Source of the DNA: JBBDWR01 sp040902745
GTDB taxonomy: Bacteria; Actinomycetota; UBA4738; HRBIN12
Direction of reading: 5' to 3'
DNA: 64,000 nt
Assembly (NCBI GenBank): GCA_040902745.1
Contig: JBBDWR010000012.1
Span: forward strand, 1 to 64,000
The position numbers and the translations under genes are program-made. Shown piece by piece: positions 1 through 8,303 of this stretch (the stretch's first letter is position 1; every line of letters begins with the position of its first letter). The notes beneath the pieces were generated by a model. That model saw only the letters and a program-made list of their open reading frames with translations, had not been told where the DNA came from and did no database searches.

Positions 1-11
1 GAATCGCGGCT

Positions 12-52
12 ACGATGCGCCGACACATCCGGCCACGATGCACCGACACATC
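12..52. repeat. Imperfect 18-bp direct repeat, two copies
   Basis: Two 18-bp copies (12-29 and 35-52) differ at one base and are 23 bp apart. They lie just downstream of the 3' end of the tRNA gene. No function is evident. They could be a remnant of a longer array cut by the window edge. Confidence 0.5.
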
Positions 53-58
53 ACAAGG

Positions 59-129
59 CTCCGGGGGGAGGAATCGAACCTCCATCAAGGGCTCCAAAGG
101 CCCCTGTCTTGCCATTAGACGACCCCGGA
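59..129 (-). tRNA. tRNA-Gln (anticodon UUG)
   Basis: On the minus strand the sequence folds as a complete cloverleaf. A 7-bp acceptor stem TCCGGGG/CCCCGGA is followed by a D arm with GTCTAATGGCAAGAC, an anticodon stem closing the loop CTTTGGA, and a T arm GGAGG-TTCGATT-CCTCC. The anticodon read from the loop is UUG, which decodes CAA glutamine codons. The discriminator base is G, and the 3' CCA is not encoded. The gene is co-directional with ispE, which ends 20 bp upstream of its 5' end. Confidence 0.95.
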
Positions 130-149
130 TCGAGCGCGGTGTCGCAATG

Positions 150-1037
150 CTACGGCGCCCAGGGGGCGGAGACCGCGAGGGCGCCCGGGAAGCCGGCCGC
201 CAGCTCCGTCGCGTGGAGTTCGCTGCGTGCGAGGGCGACCACGGTCGGTCCGCTCCCGCTCATCACCGAGCCGAGCGCGCCGGCGTCGAGCAACGCGCGC
301 TTCGTGCGGCCGATCTCCGGATGCCGCTCGATCACGACGTCTTCGAGATCGTTGTGCAGCAGTCCGCCGAGTTCGCCGACGTCGCTGTCGCGCAGCGCAT
401 CCACGGCGGCGCTGGTGTCGGGTCCCGTCCGATGTCCGGCCTCGTCCCACCACCGGTACGCGTCGGGCGAGCGCGTGGGGAACGCGAACGGCACCACGGC
501 CCACCACGTGGGTGCCGCGGCGACGGGTTCAAGACGCTCGCCCCGCCCGCGCAGGAGCACGGGATCGCCCAACAACATCGCGGGAACGTCCGACCCGATA
601 CGCGCCGCGATCTCGAGGAGCGCCTCAGTGTCCAGACCGCACTCCCACACTCGTTGCAGAGCAAGCAGCACGGCCGCCGCATCGGCGCTTCCACCTCCGA
701 GTCCCGCCGCGACGGGGATCCGCTTGTCGATCACGATGTCGGCGCCGCTGCCCGTGCACGCGCCACCGAGCGCGAGCGCCGCGACGAGCGCGAGGTTCAT
801 CCCACCTTCCTCGACGGCCTCGGTGAGCGAGTCGTCGCCTCGTACACGCACGCGCAACGTGTTCGATGCGCGCACCGTCACGGTGTCGGCAAGCGACAGC
901 GGCAGCACGAGCGACTCCACGTCGTGGTAGCCGTCCTCGCGCGCGCCGAGCACCCGCAAAAACACGTTGAGCTTCGCCGGAGCGGCGCGCACCACCGACC
1001 CGCTGTCCGAGACCGACTCGCGCGGATCGTCAGGCAC
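150..1037 (-). CDS. ispE: 4-diphosphocytidyl-2-C-methyl-D-erythritol kinase
   Basis: IspE phosphorylates CDP-methylerythritol in the MEP (non-mevalonate) isoprenoid pathway in the cytoplasm. The 295-residue protein has the usual IspE length. It shows the N-terminal APAKLN motif (about residues 19-24), the GHMP-kinase ATP-binding motif GLGGGSADAAA (112-122) and the C-terminal GHMP motif SGSGPTV. I chose GTG 1037 because a strong ribosome site (GGAGGTGGGGGA) precedes it and it overlaps the rsmA stop by 8 bp, which implies translational coupling. A later GTG pair at 995/992 is the alternative. The rsmA-ispE order is the usual one in actinobacteria. Confidence 0.95.
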   Translation of the reverse strand: MPDDPRESVSDSGSVVRAAPAKLNVFLRVLGAREDGYHDVESLVLPLSLADTVTVRASNTLRVRVRGDDSLTEAVEEGGMNLALVAALALGGACTGSGADIVIDKRIPVAAGLGGGSADAAAVLLALQRVWECGLDTEALLEIAARIGSDVPAMLLGDPVLLRGRGERLEPVAAAPTWWAVVPFAFPTRSPDAYRWWDEAGHRTGPDTSAAVDALRDSDVGELGGLLHNDLEDVVIERHPEIGRTKRALLDAGALGSVMSGSGPTVVALARSELHATELAAGFPGALAVSAPWAP

Positions 1038-1881
1038 GTCCCCCACCTCCGCGCGACGCGCCGCCGCGCAGCTCGCGGGTGATCCGGGCGAAGGCGTCGA
1101 GGTCAAGCTCCTCGGGCCGAGCCTGCGGTCGCACGTTGGCGCGTTCCAACAGGGCGTTCGCTTCGGACGCGTCGATCGGTGCGAGACGGCGTACGGCGTT
1201 GCGCATCGTTTTTCTCCTTTGCGCGAACGAGCCGTCGATCGTCGCGAACAGCTCCTCGGCCAAGAGATCCTGTGTCCCCCGCGGCGGCAGGTCGCGCGGC
1301 GTGAGGCGGACGAGCACCGACCCCACCTTCGGTGCCGGCCAGAACACCGTGGGTGGCACGCGGCGTTCGATCTTCGCCTGGGCACGGTACGCGACCTTCA
1401 GACTCACCGCCCCCACGGCGGCATCCCCGGGTCCGGCGACGAGGCGCTCTCCGACCTCCCGCTGGACCATCACCAGGTAGTCGCGGATCTGCGGCGCGTC
1501 GGCCAGCAGGTCCAGCAGCAACGGCGTCGCCACGTTGTAGGGAAGGTTCGCGCACAGGATCCATCGCGTGCTGCCGAGCAGTGCCCTCCAATCGAGAGAC
1601 GTCGCATCCGCCTCGATGATCTTGACATTGTCAAGATCGCCCACGACCTCCTGCAGGGCGGGCAGCAGCGCCCGATCGAATTCGATCGCGGTCACCTGTG
1701 CACCCGTGCCGGCTAGGGCGAGGGTGAGGGAGCCGAGACCGGCCCCGACCTCCACGATGCGCTCCGTGGGCTCCACGGACGCCAGTGACGCGATGCGCCG
1801 GGCCAGATTTGGGTCGATCAAGAAGTTCTGACCGAGCGATCTGCTGGGCCGGATCTCATGGCGAGCGGCGAGATCGCGCAA
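1030..1881 (-). CDS. rsmA: 16S rRNA (adenine1518-N6/adenine1519-N6)-dimethyltransferase
   Basis: RsmA/KsgA dimethylates two adjacent adenines in the 3' hairpin of 16S rRNA during small-subunit maturation. The protein shows the N-terminal SLGQNF signature (residues 15-20), SAM motif I EVGAGLGSLT (about 44-53) and the catalytic motif NLPYNV (112-117). I chose TTG 1881 because it is the only canonical start between the upstream stop codon and the conserved N-terminus, and GGAG sits 8 nt before it. This gives 283 residues, normal for the family. An ATG at 2046 would add 55 low-complexity residues that overlap the upstream gene. The gene is probably in one operon with the 3D-domain protein and ispE. 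Confidence 0.94.
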   Translation of the reverse strand: MRDLAARHEIRPSRSLGQNFLIDPNLARRIASLASVEPTERIVEVGAGLGSLTLALAGTGAQVTAIEFDRALLPALQEVVGDLDNVKIIEADATSLDWRALLGSTRWILCANLPYNVATPLLLDLLADAPQIRDYLVMVQREVGERLVAGPGDAAVGAVSLKVAYRAQAKIERRVPPTVFWPAPKVGSVLVRLTPRDLPPRGTQDLLAEELFATIDGSFAQRRKTMRNAVRRLAPIDASEANALLERANVRPQARPEELDLDAFARITRELRGGASRGGGGRA

Positions 1882-1942
1882 CGCGGCCGCTCCGAACGGT
1901 TCCCGTGGGGTCGATGAGCCGGCGGGAGACCCCGGGGGTGGG

Positions 1943-3028
1943 CTACCAGCTGATGCTGACGTTGATGACCCCGGACCCGAGGTCGGAGATGACGGAGAAC
2001 GCCTCCGGGGAGAGGTCGATGATCCGTCCGGGTGCGTAGGGGCCACGGTCGTTGATCCTCACGACGACGGTCTGCTCGTTGGCCTGGTTCGTGACGGTCA
2101 CCATCGTGCCGATCGGCAGGGTCTTGTGGGCGGCCGTCAGGCCCGTCCAGGGGGGGTCGTACCACGTCGCCTGTCCGGTCTGCACGCCGCTGGGGACGAA
2201 GACCCCCGGATCGGTGCCCTCGGGGTCGACGGCCGATTCCGGCCCGACCAGGCGCAGCTGATCCTTCGGACGCCGGACCACCTCCTCCGAGACGAGGCGG
2301 CGGCCCACCTTCTCGCCGTTCACGTAGCGGACCTCGAACGTGCGCATCGCGACCCCTTCGACCCCGGGTCGCTGGATCTCGTCCTCCCCCGGATACAGGT
2401 TGGAGGAGATCCGCGAGACCGTCTCGAACGGGATCTCACCTCGGGCACGAACGGTCTCGACGTCGACCTCCGCATACCGGACCACGGCGCCGTCGGACAG
2501 CAGGGAGCTGGGAGGTGGAAGGACACGGTCGTCACGATCGGGCTCGATCCCCATGGCCGAGAGGAGTTGCCCGACCTCGGTCGCGTTCGTCAGCACGGCG
2601 CGGTGCTTCCCCCGCACCACGACGTCAACGTCCGAGATCGGTGAGCGCCCGACCGGGCCCCCGGAACCGGCTGGGCCTGTTGTGGCGAGCTTGGCGATGA
2701 GATCCATCGCTTCGGCACCCGACCCTTCCACCACCCAGATCCCCCCGTCCGAGGGATCCGTCGTCGCGGTCACACCTTCGAGTTCGACCACGACCGTCAT
2801 GCCGTCGGCGACCGCGGTCGACGGCACGGGAGTCACGTCCGTCGTGAGGCTCGGGTCGATCCCGTGCGTCTCGAGGAGATCCCCCACAGAACCGCTCGTT
2901 GTCGGGACCGCGCGCGGCTGTCCTTCGACGACGAGCGTGACGCCGCGGGAGTGGACCAGGGAGAAGGCAAGCGTGCCGGTGGCGAGGACGGCCGCCGCCA
3001 GGAGGGTCCGTTGCATCGCGCGCCGCAT
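1943..3028 (-). CDS. DUF348/G5/3D-domain cell-wall protein (RpfB-like architecture)
   Basis: This 361-residue envelope protein starts with a signal or anchor segment (LLAAAVLATGTLAFSLV, about residues 9-25). Two DUF348 repeats follow (about 28-60 and 135-170), then a G5 domain (about 190-265) and a C-terminal RlpA/3D double-psi beta-barrel (about 285-360) with GQATWYDPPWTG and the DRGPY motif. DUF348 and G5 are shared with mycobacterial RpfB, but the catalytic end is a 3D domain instead of the lysozyme-like Rpf domain. The likely role is peptidoglycan binding or cleavage. ATG 3028 was chosen because it is followed directly by the signal peptide. A TTG at 3169 would add 47 residues. Confidence 0.88.
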   Translation of the reverse strand: MRRAMQRTLLAAAVLATGTLAFSLVHSRGVTLVVEGQPRAVPTTSGSVGDLLETHGIDPSLTTDVTPVPSTAVADGMTVVVELEGVTATTDPSDGGIWVVEGSGAEAMDLIAKLATTGPAGSGGPVGRSPISDVDVVVRGKHRAVLTNATEVGQLLSAMGIEPDRDDRVLPPPSSLLSDGAVVRYAEVDVETVRARGEIPFETVSRISSNLYPGEDEIQRPGVEGVAMRTFEVRYVNGEKVGRRLVSEEVVRRPKDQLRLVGPESAVDPEGTDPGVFVPSGVQTGQATWYDPPWTGLTAAHKTLPIGTMVTVTNQANEQTVVVRINDRGPYAPGRIIDLSPEAFSVISDLGSGVINVSISW

Positions 3029-3533
3029 CTTCAACCTGCGGACCCGCGAGGGTCGAACCCGGTACGTCGCTACGTCGCGCAAACCTTCCTCCTGCACTGC
3101 TGCTAGGAAGAAGGCTCCGGGGGGAAGCGGCGTGGCCGGACCGAAGCCTTCGGCCCCTGAGGGGGCCAACGAGCCGGGACCCTACCAAACCCTCAACCTG
3201 GGGTGCAAACTTCCCTGGAACGGGGGTTCGAAACCCCCTCCAACCCCCGAGCCGAGGTTCCGGGACGATGTTCCCCCACCGATGGCACGCGAAACGTGCG
3301 ATCGGTCGACCCGAACGCGACCCCACGACCCGCGTGATCGTGCGTCTCACGTGGAACCGTCGACCCGAACTCGCACCCGAGACCAACCGTGCGCACACGA
3401 TCACGACGCGCGAGCAGAACGAAAGGTCGCATCTGTGCAACGTGCGCCGTCCAGAGGTGATCGGCACTTGCGCGACGCTGCGCGCGGAGATCCCACGTGC
3501 ACCCGATCATCCACGCGTCCCGGGCGGGTCTCG
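3029..3533 (-). other. Long intergenic leader upstream of the 3D-domain gene
   Basis: About 505 bp separate tatD from the 3D-domain gene, and I see no convincing gene here. On the minus strand the region has runs such as GGTGGGGGAAC and a perfect G5T2/A2C5 hairpin, which suggests a structured 5' leader. Genes of the Rpf group in actinobacteria are often controlled by c-di-AMP (ydaO-type) riboswitches. GGGGGAAC resembles one element of that class, but I cannot find the rest of the consensus. If translation starts at TTG 3169, the leader shrinks to about 364 bp. Confidence 0.4.
3222..3238 (-). terminator. Strong 7-bp hairpin, terminator or leader element
   Basis: GGGGGTT and AACCCCC face each other across a three-base loop. 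No T-tract follows on the minus strand, so it is either a GC-type terminator after tatD or part of a structured leader for the next gene. Confidence 0.4.
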
Positions 3534-4325
3534 TTACGGGAGATCGAACGCCTGTGCCGCGTTGGCTGCAGTCGCGTCGCGCACAGCCTCGAGGGAGGCT
3601 CCGCGGATCTGCCCGAGCGCCTCGAGGGTCATCGTCACGAACTCGGGGGCATTGACGCGCCCGCGGCGCGGCTGCGGGGAGAGGAACGGACTGTCGGTCT
3701 CGACGAGGATCCGATCGAACGCGGCCGCCGCGGCCGCTTCGCGGATCGCTCCGTTCTTCGGATAGGTGAGGTTGCCGGCGAACGAGAGGAAGTATCCGCG
3801 CGAGACGCATGCGCGCGCGAGCTCCGCGTCGCCGGTGAAGCAATGGAGCACGACCCGTTCCGCCCGCTCGGCGTCGAGTAGTTCGAGGGTCGCCTGCCAC
3901 GCGTCCCGGCAATGCACGACGAGTGGCTTTCCCACCTCACGGCTCATCGCGATGTGGGTGCGGAAGACCGCCTCCTGGTCCTCGCGGGGCGAGTGCAACC
4001 GGAAGAAGTCGAGCCCGCACTCGCCCACCCCGACCACCCGGGGGTCGTGAAGGAGGGATTCGATCTGCGCTCCCGCCCGCCGATCGAACGCGGATGCGTC
4101 GTGCGGGTGCATGCCCGCCGTCGCGAAGACCCCGGGGAGGGCGTCGGCGAGCTCCAGGGAGCGTCGCGAGGTCTCGGGATCGATCCCGACACAGACGATC
4201 GTGCCCACGCCGGCCTCGAGTGCCGCCTGAACCACATCTCCGGGTTCAGACTCGAGCAGGAACAGATGCGCATGGGTGTCCACCGCACCCCGGTGCATCG
4301 ACGGTTCAGGGTTCGTGTTTTCCAT
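3534..4325 (-). CDS. tatD: TatD-family metal-dependent hydrolase/DNase
   Basis: TatD proteins are cytoplasmic TIM-barrel metal-dependent nucleases linked to DNA quality control. The 263-residue protein has family length and shows the metal-ligand motifs DTHAHL (residues 16-21), GECGLDFF (about 98-105), HCFTGD (about 160) and ETDSPFL (about 208-214). The start ATG 4325 has no ribosome site. Instead a TAGATT box (4340-4335) lies 9 nt before it, which suggests a nearly leaderless transcript. It sits between metG and the 3D-domain gene, as in many actinobacteria. Confidence 0.93.
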   Translation of the reverse strand: MENTNPEPSMHRGAVDTHAHLFLLESEPGDVVQAALEAGVGTIVCVGIDPETSRRSLELADALPGVFATAGMHPHDASAFDRRAGAQIESLLHDPRVVGVGECGLDFFRLHSPREDQEAVFRTHIAMSREVGKPLVVHCRDAWQATLELLDAERAERVVLHCFTGDAELARACVSRGYFLSFAGNLTYPKNGAIREAAAAAAFDRILVETDSPFLSPQPRRGRVNAPEFVTMTLEALGQIRGASLEAVRDATAANAAQAFDLP

Positions 4326-4791
4326 CCAGCACCAAATCTAGCCTCTCTCCACCTTCGCTGGATGCAGCGGACGTGAAGGGTTGAGCCTTCCGAGCGTCTC
4401 AAGGTCAAGGTATGCACCGTCACTTCACGGGGCGAGCTTCACGTGAAACGCGACCCCTTGAGACCCTGAGCCCGCAGTACAGGAAGCGCCACGTTCCTGC
4501 AGGACACCCCGCATGAGGGTTGCCGTCGACTGAGCCGAGTCGAGAACGTGTGGGACCGGGTGTCACCACAACCCTCTACCTTCCAGGTCGAGGGTAGACA
4601 ACAATCGAGCGAACCTTCGACTCCCGCCGCAGCCGACCTGTGGAGAACCAACCGGGAATGAATGAGAACCCGGGATCGAGTGCAACTCGAGTGTTGCGCG
4701 GGGATGTGCAACGCGCAGGGTCCTCGATCCGGTGGGAACGCGGCAAGACACGCGCCGAAGTCTCGAGTGAACCCTCGACGTCGCCGAGCTG
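4326..4791. other. 466-bp intergenic region between metG and tatD, no gene seen
   Basis: No ORF here has homology I recognise. The region holds the putative tatD -10 (TAGATT on the minus strand, 4340-4335) and a short inverted repeat TCTACC/GGTAGA near 4577-4600 that could form a weak hairpin after metG. The rest appears unstructured. Confidence 0.5.
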
Positions 4792-6342
4792 TCAGTCGGC
4801 GTCGGGCAATCGCGGGAAGAGCGACGCACCCTTGGTGGTGACCGTACCGGGAGCGAGCCCGCCCCATGCGAGCGCGTCGGGCAGCCGCTGCGCCCCGAGC
4901 TGTTCAGGGATACCGAGTTGCTCCCACAGCCGGGACGCGGCGTTCGGCATCACGGGCGCGATCATGATCGCGAGGGCCCGCAACGTTTCCGCCGACCCGT
5001 AGAGCACCCCGGCCAGGCGCTCCCTTGCGTCGTCCCCCTCCTGCTTCGCGAGCCTCCAGGGCTCCGTCTCGACCAGGTAGCCGTTGGCCCGGCCGATCAC
5101 GCTCCAGACGGCATCGAGGGCCTGGGTCAGCTCGAGCGCATCCATGTGGGCGTCGTAGCGGCGGGCGGCGTCGGCGACCACATCGGGCAGATCCCCCTCG
5201 GGGCCGGAGATCGCCTTCGGAACCGCTCCGTCGAACGAGGAGGCCAGCATCGCGAGGACACGGCTCGCGAGGTTGCCGAGCCCGTTCGCGAGGTCCGCCG
5301 TGTACCGATCGGTCATCGACTCCCACGAGAACGAACCGTCCTGACCGAACGAGATGTCGCGCAAAAAGCAGTACCGGTAGGCGTCGACCCCGAAGTGGTC
5401 GATCAGCTCGAACGGATGGATCCCGGTCGCGTTCGTCTTGGACATCTTCTCTCCACCCACCAACAGGAATCCGTGGGCGAACACCTTCCCGGGCAGTTCG
5501 AGGCCGGCGGCCATCAGCATCGCCGGCCAGTAGACGGCGTGGAAGCGAAGGATGTCCTTCCCGATGAAATGAACGTCCGCGGGCCAGAAGCGGGCGAACC
5601 GTTCGGGTTCGCTCCCGTACCCCACGGCGGTGAGGTAATTCGCCAGGGCGTCGAACCACACGTAGGTCACGTGGGCCGGATCCCACGGCAGGGGAACCCC
5701 CCATGCGAAGGACGTCCGCGAGATCGAGAAGTCCCGGAGCCCTCCCCGGATCAGCGACAGCACCTCGTTTCGCCGGCTCTCGGGCCCCAGCGCCTCCGGG
5801 TGGGCCGTGTAGTGCTCCAGCAGACGGTCCGCGTAGGCGGACAGCCGGAAGAAATAGTTCTCCTCCGAGAGCACCTCGACCGACCGGTGATGGATAGGGC
5901 ATAGACCGTCCACAAGCTCGTCCTCGGTGTAGTACGCCTCGCACGAGACGCAGTACAGACCCTCGTAGGTCCCCTTGTAGATGTCCTCGGTGCCGTTGTC
6001 GTGCACCGCGAGCAGCAGCTCGACGACCGCGCGTTCGTGGCGAGGTTCGGTCGTGCGGATGTAGTCGTCGTAGGAGATCTCGAGCCGCTCCCAGACCGCT
6101 CGCCACTTGGGCTCCATCCGATCCACGAACACTTGCGGCTCGAGACCCTGCTCCTTGGCCGCCTGGGGAACCTTCCTCCCATGCTCGTCGGTACCGGTCA
6201 GGAAGAAGACCTCCTCCCCGCGCATCCTGTGGTAGCGCGCGAGGAAGTCGGTGGCTACAGAGGTATAGGCGTGCCCGATGTGCGGCACGTCGTTGGGATA
6301 GTAGATCGGCGTCGTGACGTAGAAAGTCTTGGGGAAGGCCAT
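4792..6342 (-). CDS. metG: Methionyl-tRNA synthetase
   Basis: MetRS charges initiator and elongator tRNA-Met with methionine using ATP. The 516-residue class I synthetase shows the HIGH signature as PHIGHAY (about residues 20-26), the KMSKS signature as KMSKT (about 300-304), and a single zinc knuckle with C-x2-C and C-x2-H between them (about 128-152). It lacks the C-terminal EMAP-like tRNA-binding domain, so it is the short form. Upstream of ATG 6342 there is no ribosome site. A TAGGAT box (6357-6352) lies 9 nt before the start, so the transcript probably has a very short leader. Confidence 0.97.
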   Translation of the reverse strand: MAFPKTFYVTTPIYYPNDVPHIGHAYTSVATDFLARYHRMRGEEVFFLTGTDEHGRKVPQAAKEQGLEPQVFVDRMEPKWRAVWERLEISYDDYIRTTEPRHERAVVELLLAVHDNGTEDIYKGTYEGLYCVSCEAYYTEDELVDGLCPIHHRSVEVLSEENYFFRLSAYADRLLEHYTAHPEALGPESRRNEVLSLIRGGLRDFSISRTSFAWGVPLPWDPAHVTYVWFDALANYLTAVGYGSEPERFARFWPADVHFIGKDILRFHAVYWPAMLMAAGLELPGKVFAHGFLLVGGEKMSKTNATGIHPFELIDHFGVDAYRYCFLRDISFGQDGSFSWESMTDRYTADLANGLGNLASRVLAMLASSFDGAVPKAISGPEGDLPDVVADAARRYDAHMDALELTQALDAVWSVIGRANGYLVETEPWRLAKQEGDDARERLAGVLYGSAETLRALAIMIAPVMPNAASRLWEQLGIPEQLGAQRLPDALAWGGLAPGTVTTKGASLFPRLPDAD

Positions 6343-6423
6343 CGTCCGGCCATCCTACCCACGCATGTCGGCACGCACGGGAGGTGGCAGCGGAGTCGGT
6401 TCTAGGGTCGACGCCGCGAACGA

Positions 6424-7353
6424 TCAGCCGCCGACGGGCGTTGGCGGCGAGAGCAGATCCTCCCCGGGAAACGCCCTCGGCGGCGGTGCCGTTCCGTCGC
6501 GGCAGGCGCTCGCACCGATCCGCGTGAGCCCCCGGCGGTCGCCCTCGCCCCAATCGATCGGCCACGGCGGGAAGTGCACCGGGGCCATGATCTCCTGCTG
6601 CTTCGGGACGTGACCGAGTCCCACCAGATGACCGAGCTCGTGCATGAAGGCGGGGCCCCAACCACCCTCCTGGGCGAACCCCGGCTCGAGCTCCTGGCGA
6701 GCGTTCATGATCACGAACCCGGTGACGTAGCGATCGCGCCAGGCTCCCTCGCCCTCGATCGCGTTGGAACCGCCGTAGGCACCCTCGTCCGCGAACGAGG
6801 GTGCGTCCTCCCACCCGATCAGCACGGGCGCCCAGTCGGCGCCGCCGCTGCCCTCGACCGCTCCCCCGGCGCGGAAGAACTCGTCCAAGGTCCAGTCGGC
6901 GCGGCCGACTTCGACGAAGTCGAGACCGGATGCATCCTCCACGCGGCGGATCGCCTCGCGCATGTCGGCGTCGGTGCCCTCCGGTGCGAGCTCGTCGCTC
7001 ACGACGTAGCGGATCGGCGTGCACGTGTTCCACACCACCGGGCGCCCTTCGCTGCGGTGCAGGATCGCGTACTGGCCGTGGTCGCGGATCTCCTCGATGA
7101 GGACGATCCCCGGGATCCCGGCGGTGAAGAGTGCGAGGAACACGAAGAACCCGACGACGAGCTTCGAGCGTCGTCGAGGAGGCGGCGGCTCGTCGGGCCG
7201 CGGCGGTAGTGGCGGGAGCCAACCCTGCTCCTGCACCCAACCGGAAGACTCGGGTCGCCGCGACCCTCGCCCCAGCGGGTCCCACCCGGGCGGCTCCCAC
7301 CCCCTCGGGGTCGGAGGCGGGGTGGATCCGCTGCCAGGCGTGTGCTCGCTCAT
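6424..7353 (-). CDS. Membrane-anchored metzincin-like zinc protease
   Basis: The 309-residue protein has a proline-rich cytoplasmic N-terminus (1-64), one membrane segment (about 65-86) and an external protease-like domain. The zinc signature HELGHLVGLGH (238-248) is followed by a Met-turn-like IMAP (255-258), the hallmark of metzincins such as matrixins. The substrate is unknown. Its ATG overlaps the rsmI stop in an ATGA, so the two are probably translated together. The C-terminal tail after the Met-turn is about 50 residues and includes a cysteine (about 280) that may pair with one near residue 111. Confidence 0.82.
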   Translation of the reverse strand: MSEHTPGSGSTPPPTPRGWEPPGWDPLGRGSRRPESSGWVQEQGWLPPLPPRPDEPPPPRRRSKLVVGFFVFLALFTAGIPGIVLIEEIRDHGQYAILHRSEGRPVVWNTCTPIRYVVSDELAPEGTDADMREAIRRVEDASGLDFVEVGRADWTLDEFFRAGGAVEGSGGADWAPVLIGWEDAPSFADEGAYGGSNAIEGEGAWRDRYVTGFVIMNARQELEPGFAQEGGWGPAFMHELGHLVGLGHVPKQQEIMAPVHFPPWPIDWGEGDRRGLTRIGASACRDGTAPPPRAFPGEDLLSPPTPVGG

Positions 7354-8186
7354 CCCTCTGTTTCATCGGCGGAGAGCAGCGCTCGGTACAGGTCGTTGGC
7401 CGATACCCCGTGGGCCCGGGCCACCTCCTGCGCCGCGGCACGCCTGCGTGTCCCGTTCGCGATCAGTGCCCCTGCCTGTTCCACCAAGGAGGACACATCC
7501 GGTAGCTCCTGGGGCGACGCACCCTCGAACACGACAACGAGCTCACCCTTGAGTTCTCGATCGCTGAGGCGCTCCAGGACCTCGGAGATCGTGCCGCGGA
7601 GCACCTCCTCGTGCAGCTTCGTCAGCTCGCGAACGAGCGCCATGCGCCGGTCGCCGAACACCTCGACGGCATCTCGCAGCGCCGTCACCACCCGTCGTGG
7701 CGATTCGAAACACACGAGGGTTCGGCGATCCTGGGCCAGCTCGGTCAGTCGCCGCACCCGCTCCTGATGCTTGCGCGGGAGGAACCCCTCGAAGGAGAAC
7801 CGATCGGTCGGCAGGCCCGAGACGACCAGCGCAGCGATCACCGCGGACGGACCGGGGACCACCCGTACGTCGATCCCTTCGTCCGCGCACGCGCGCACCA
7901 ACCGGTACCCGGGATCGGAGATCCCCGGCATGCCCGCGTCCGACACGACGGCGACCTCGAGCCCGTCGCGCAGCATCTGCAACAACTCCTGCGTACGTTC
8001 CCGTTCGTTGCCTTCGAAGAACGAGGTCGTGCGGGCGCGCAGGCCGAACCGCTGCAGCAACAGACCGGTCCGCCGCGTGTCCTCTGCGGCCACCAGGTCC
8101 ACCGACGCCAGCACCTCGCGAGCGCGCTCGCTCATGTCCCCCAGGTTGCCGATCGGGGTTCCGACGAGATGGAGCACACCACCCAT
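7350..8186 (-). CDS. rsmI: 16S rRNA (cytidine1402-2'-O)-methyltransferase
   Basis: RsmI 2'-O-methylates C1402 in the decoding centre of 16S rRNA with SAM. The 278-residue protein has the tetrapyrrole-methylase fold with LVGTPIGNLGD at the N-terminus (about residues 7-17), VSDAGMPGISDPG (about 80-92), and PGPSAV (about 110). ATG 8186 starts exactly at the conserved MGGVLHLVGTPIGN. A longer reading frame to 8309 would add 41 unrelated residues. Divergent from pmt, which is the arrangement seen in mycobacteria. The sequence before the start is GAGCAT plus 6 nt, a possible weak -10 with a leaderless transcript. Confidence 0.95.
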   Translation of the reverse strand: MGGVLHLVGTPIGNLGDMSERAREVLASVDLVAAEDTRRTGLLLQRFGLRARTTSFFEGNERERTQELLQMLRDGLEVAVVSDAGMPGISDPGYRLVRACADEGIDVRVVPGPSAVIAALVVSGLPTDRFSFEGFLPRKHQERVRRLTELAQDRRTLVCFESPRRVVTALRDAVEVFGDRRMALVRELTKLHEEVLRGTISEVLERLSDRELKGELVVVFEGASPQELPDVSSLVEQAGALIANGTRRRAAAQEVARAHGVSANDLYRALLSADETEG

Positions 8187-8291
8187 GCGGGGATGCTCCC
8201 ACGGCCCGGGCCAACAGGAACGCTCGGCATCGACCAACGGAGGCGTTCCTGGGGCTCGCGTCGAGACTCCACGCGGGTCGTCGGGGAGCCG

Positions 8292-8297
8292 TACCAT
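8292..8297 (+). promoter_or_regulatory. Putative -10 box for leaderless pmt transcript
   Basis: TACCAT ends exactly 6 nt before the pmt ATG, so transcription would start at the A of the start codon. No ribosome site is present. Confidence 0.55.
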
Positions 8298-8303
8298 CAG
8301 CGG

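Noticed and set aside
150..1385. 411-codon minus-strand frame as a longer IspE
   Set aside because: Its first 116 residues are out-of-frame translation of rsmA and lack homology. IspE begins at GTG 1037.
3216..3240. Possible tRNA with a GGGGG-TTCGAAA-CCCCC T arm on the plus strand
   Set aside because: No matching acceptor stem, D arm or anticodon arm can be found upstream. The element is better read as a simple hairpin.
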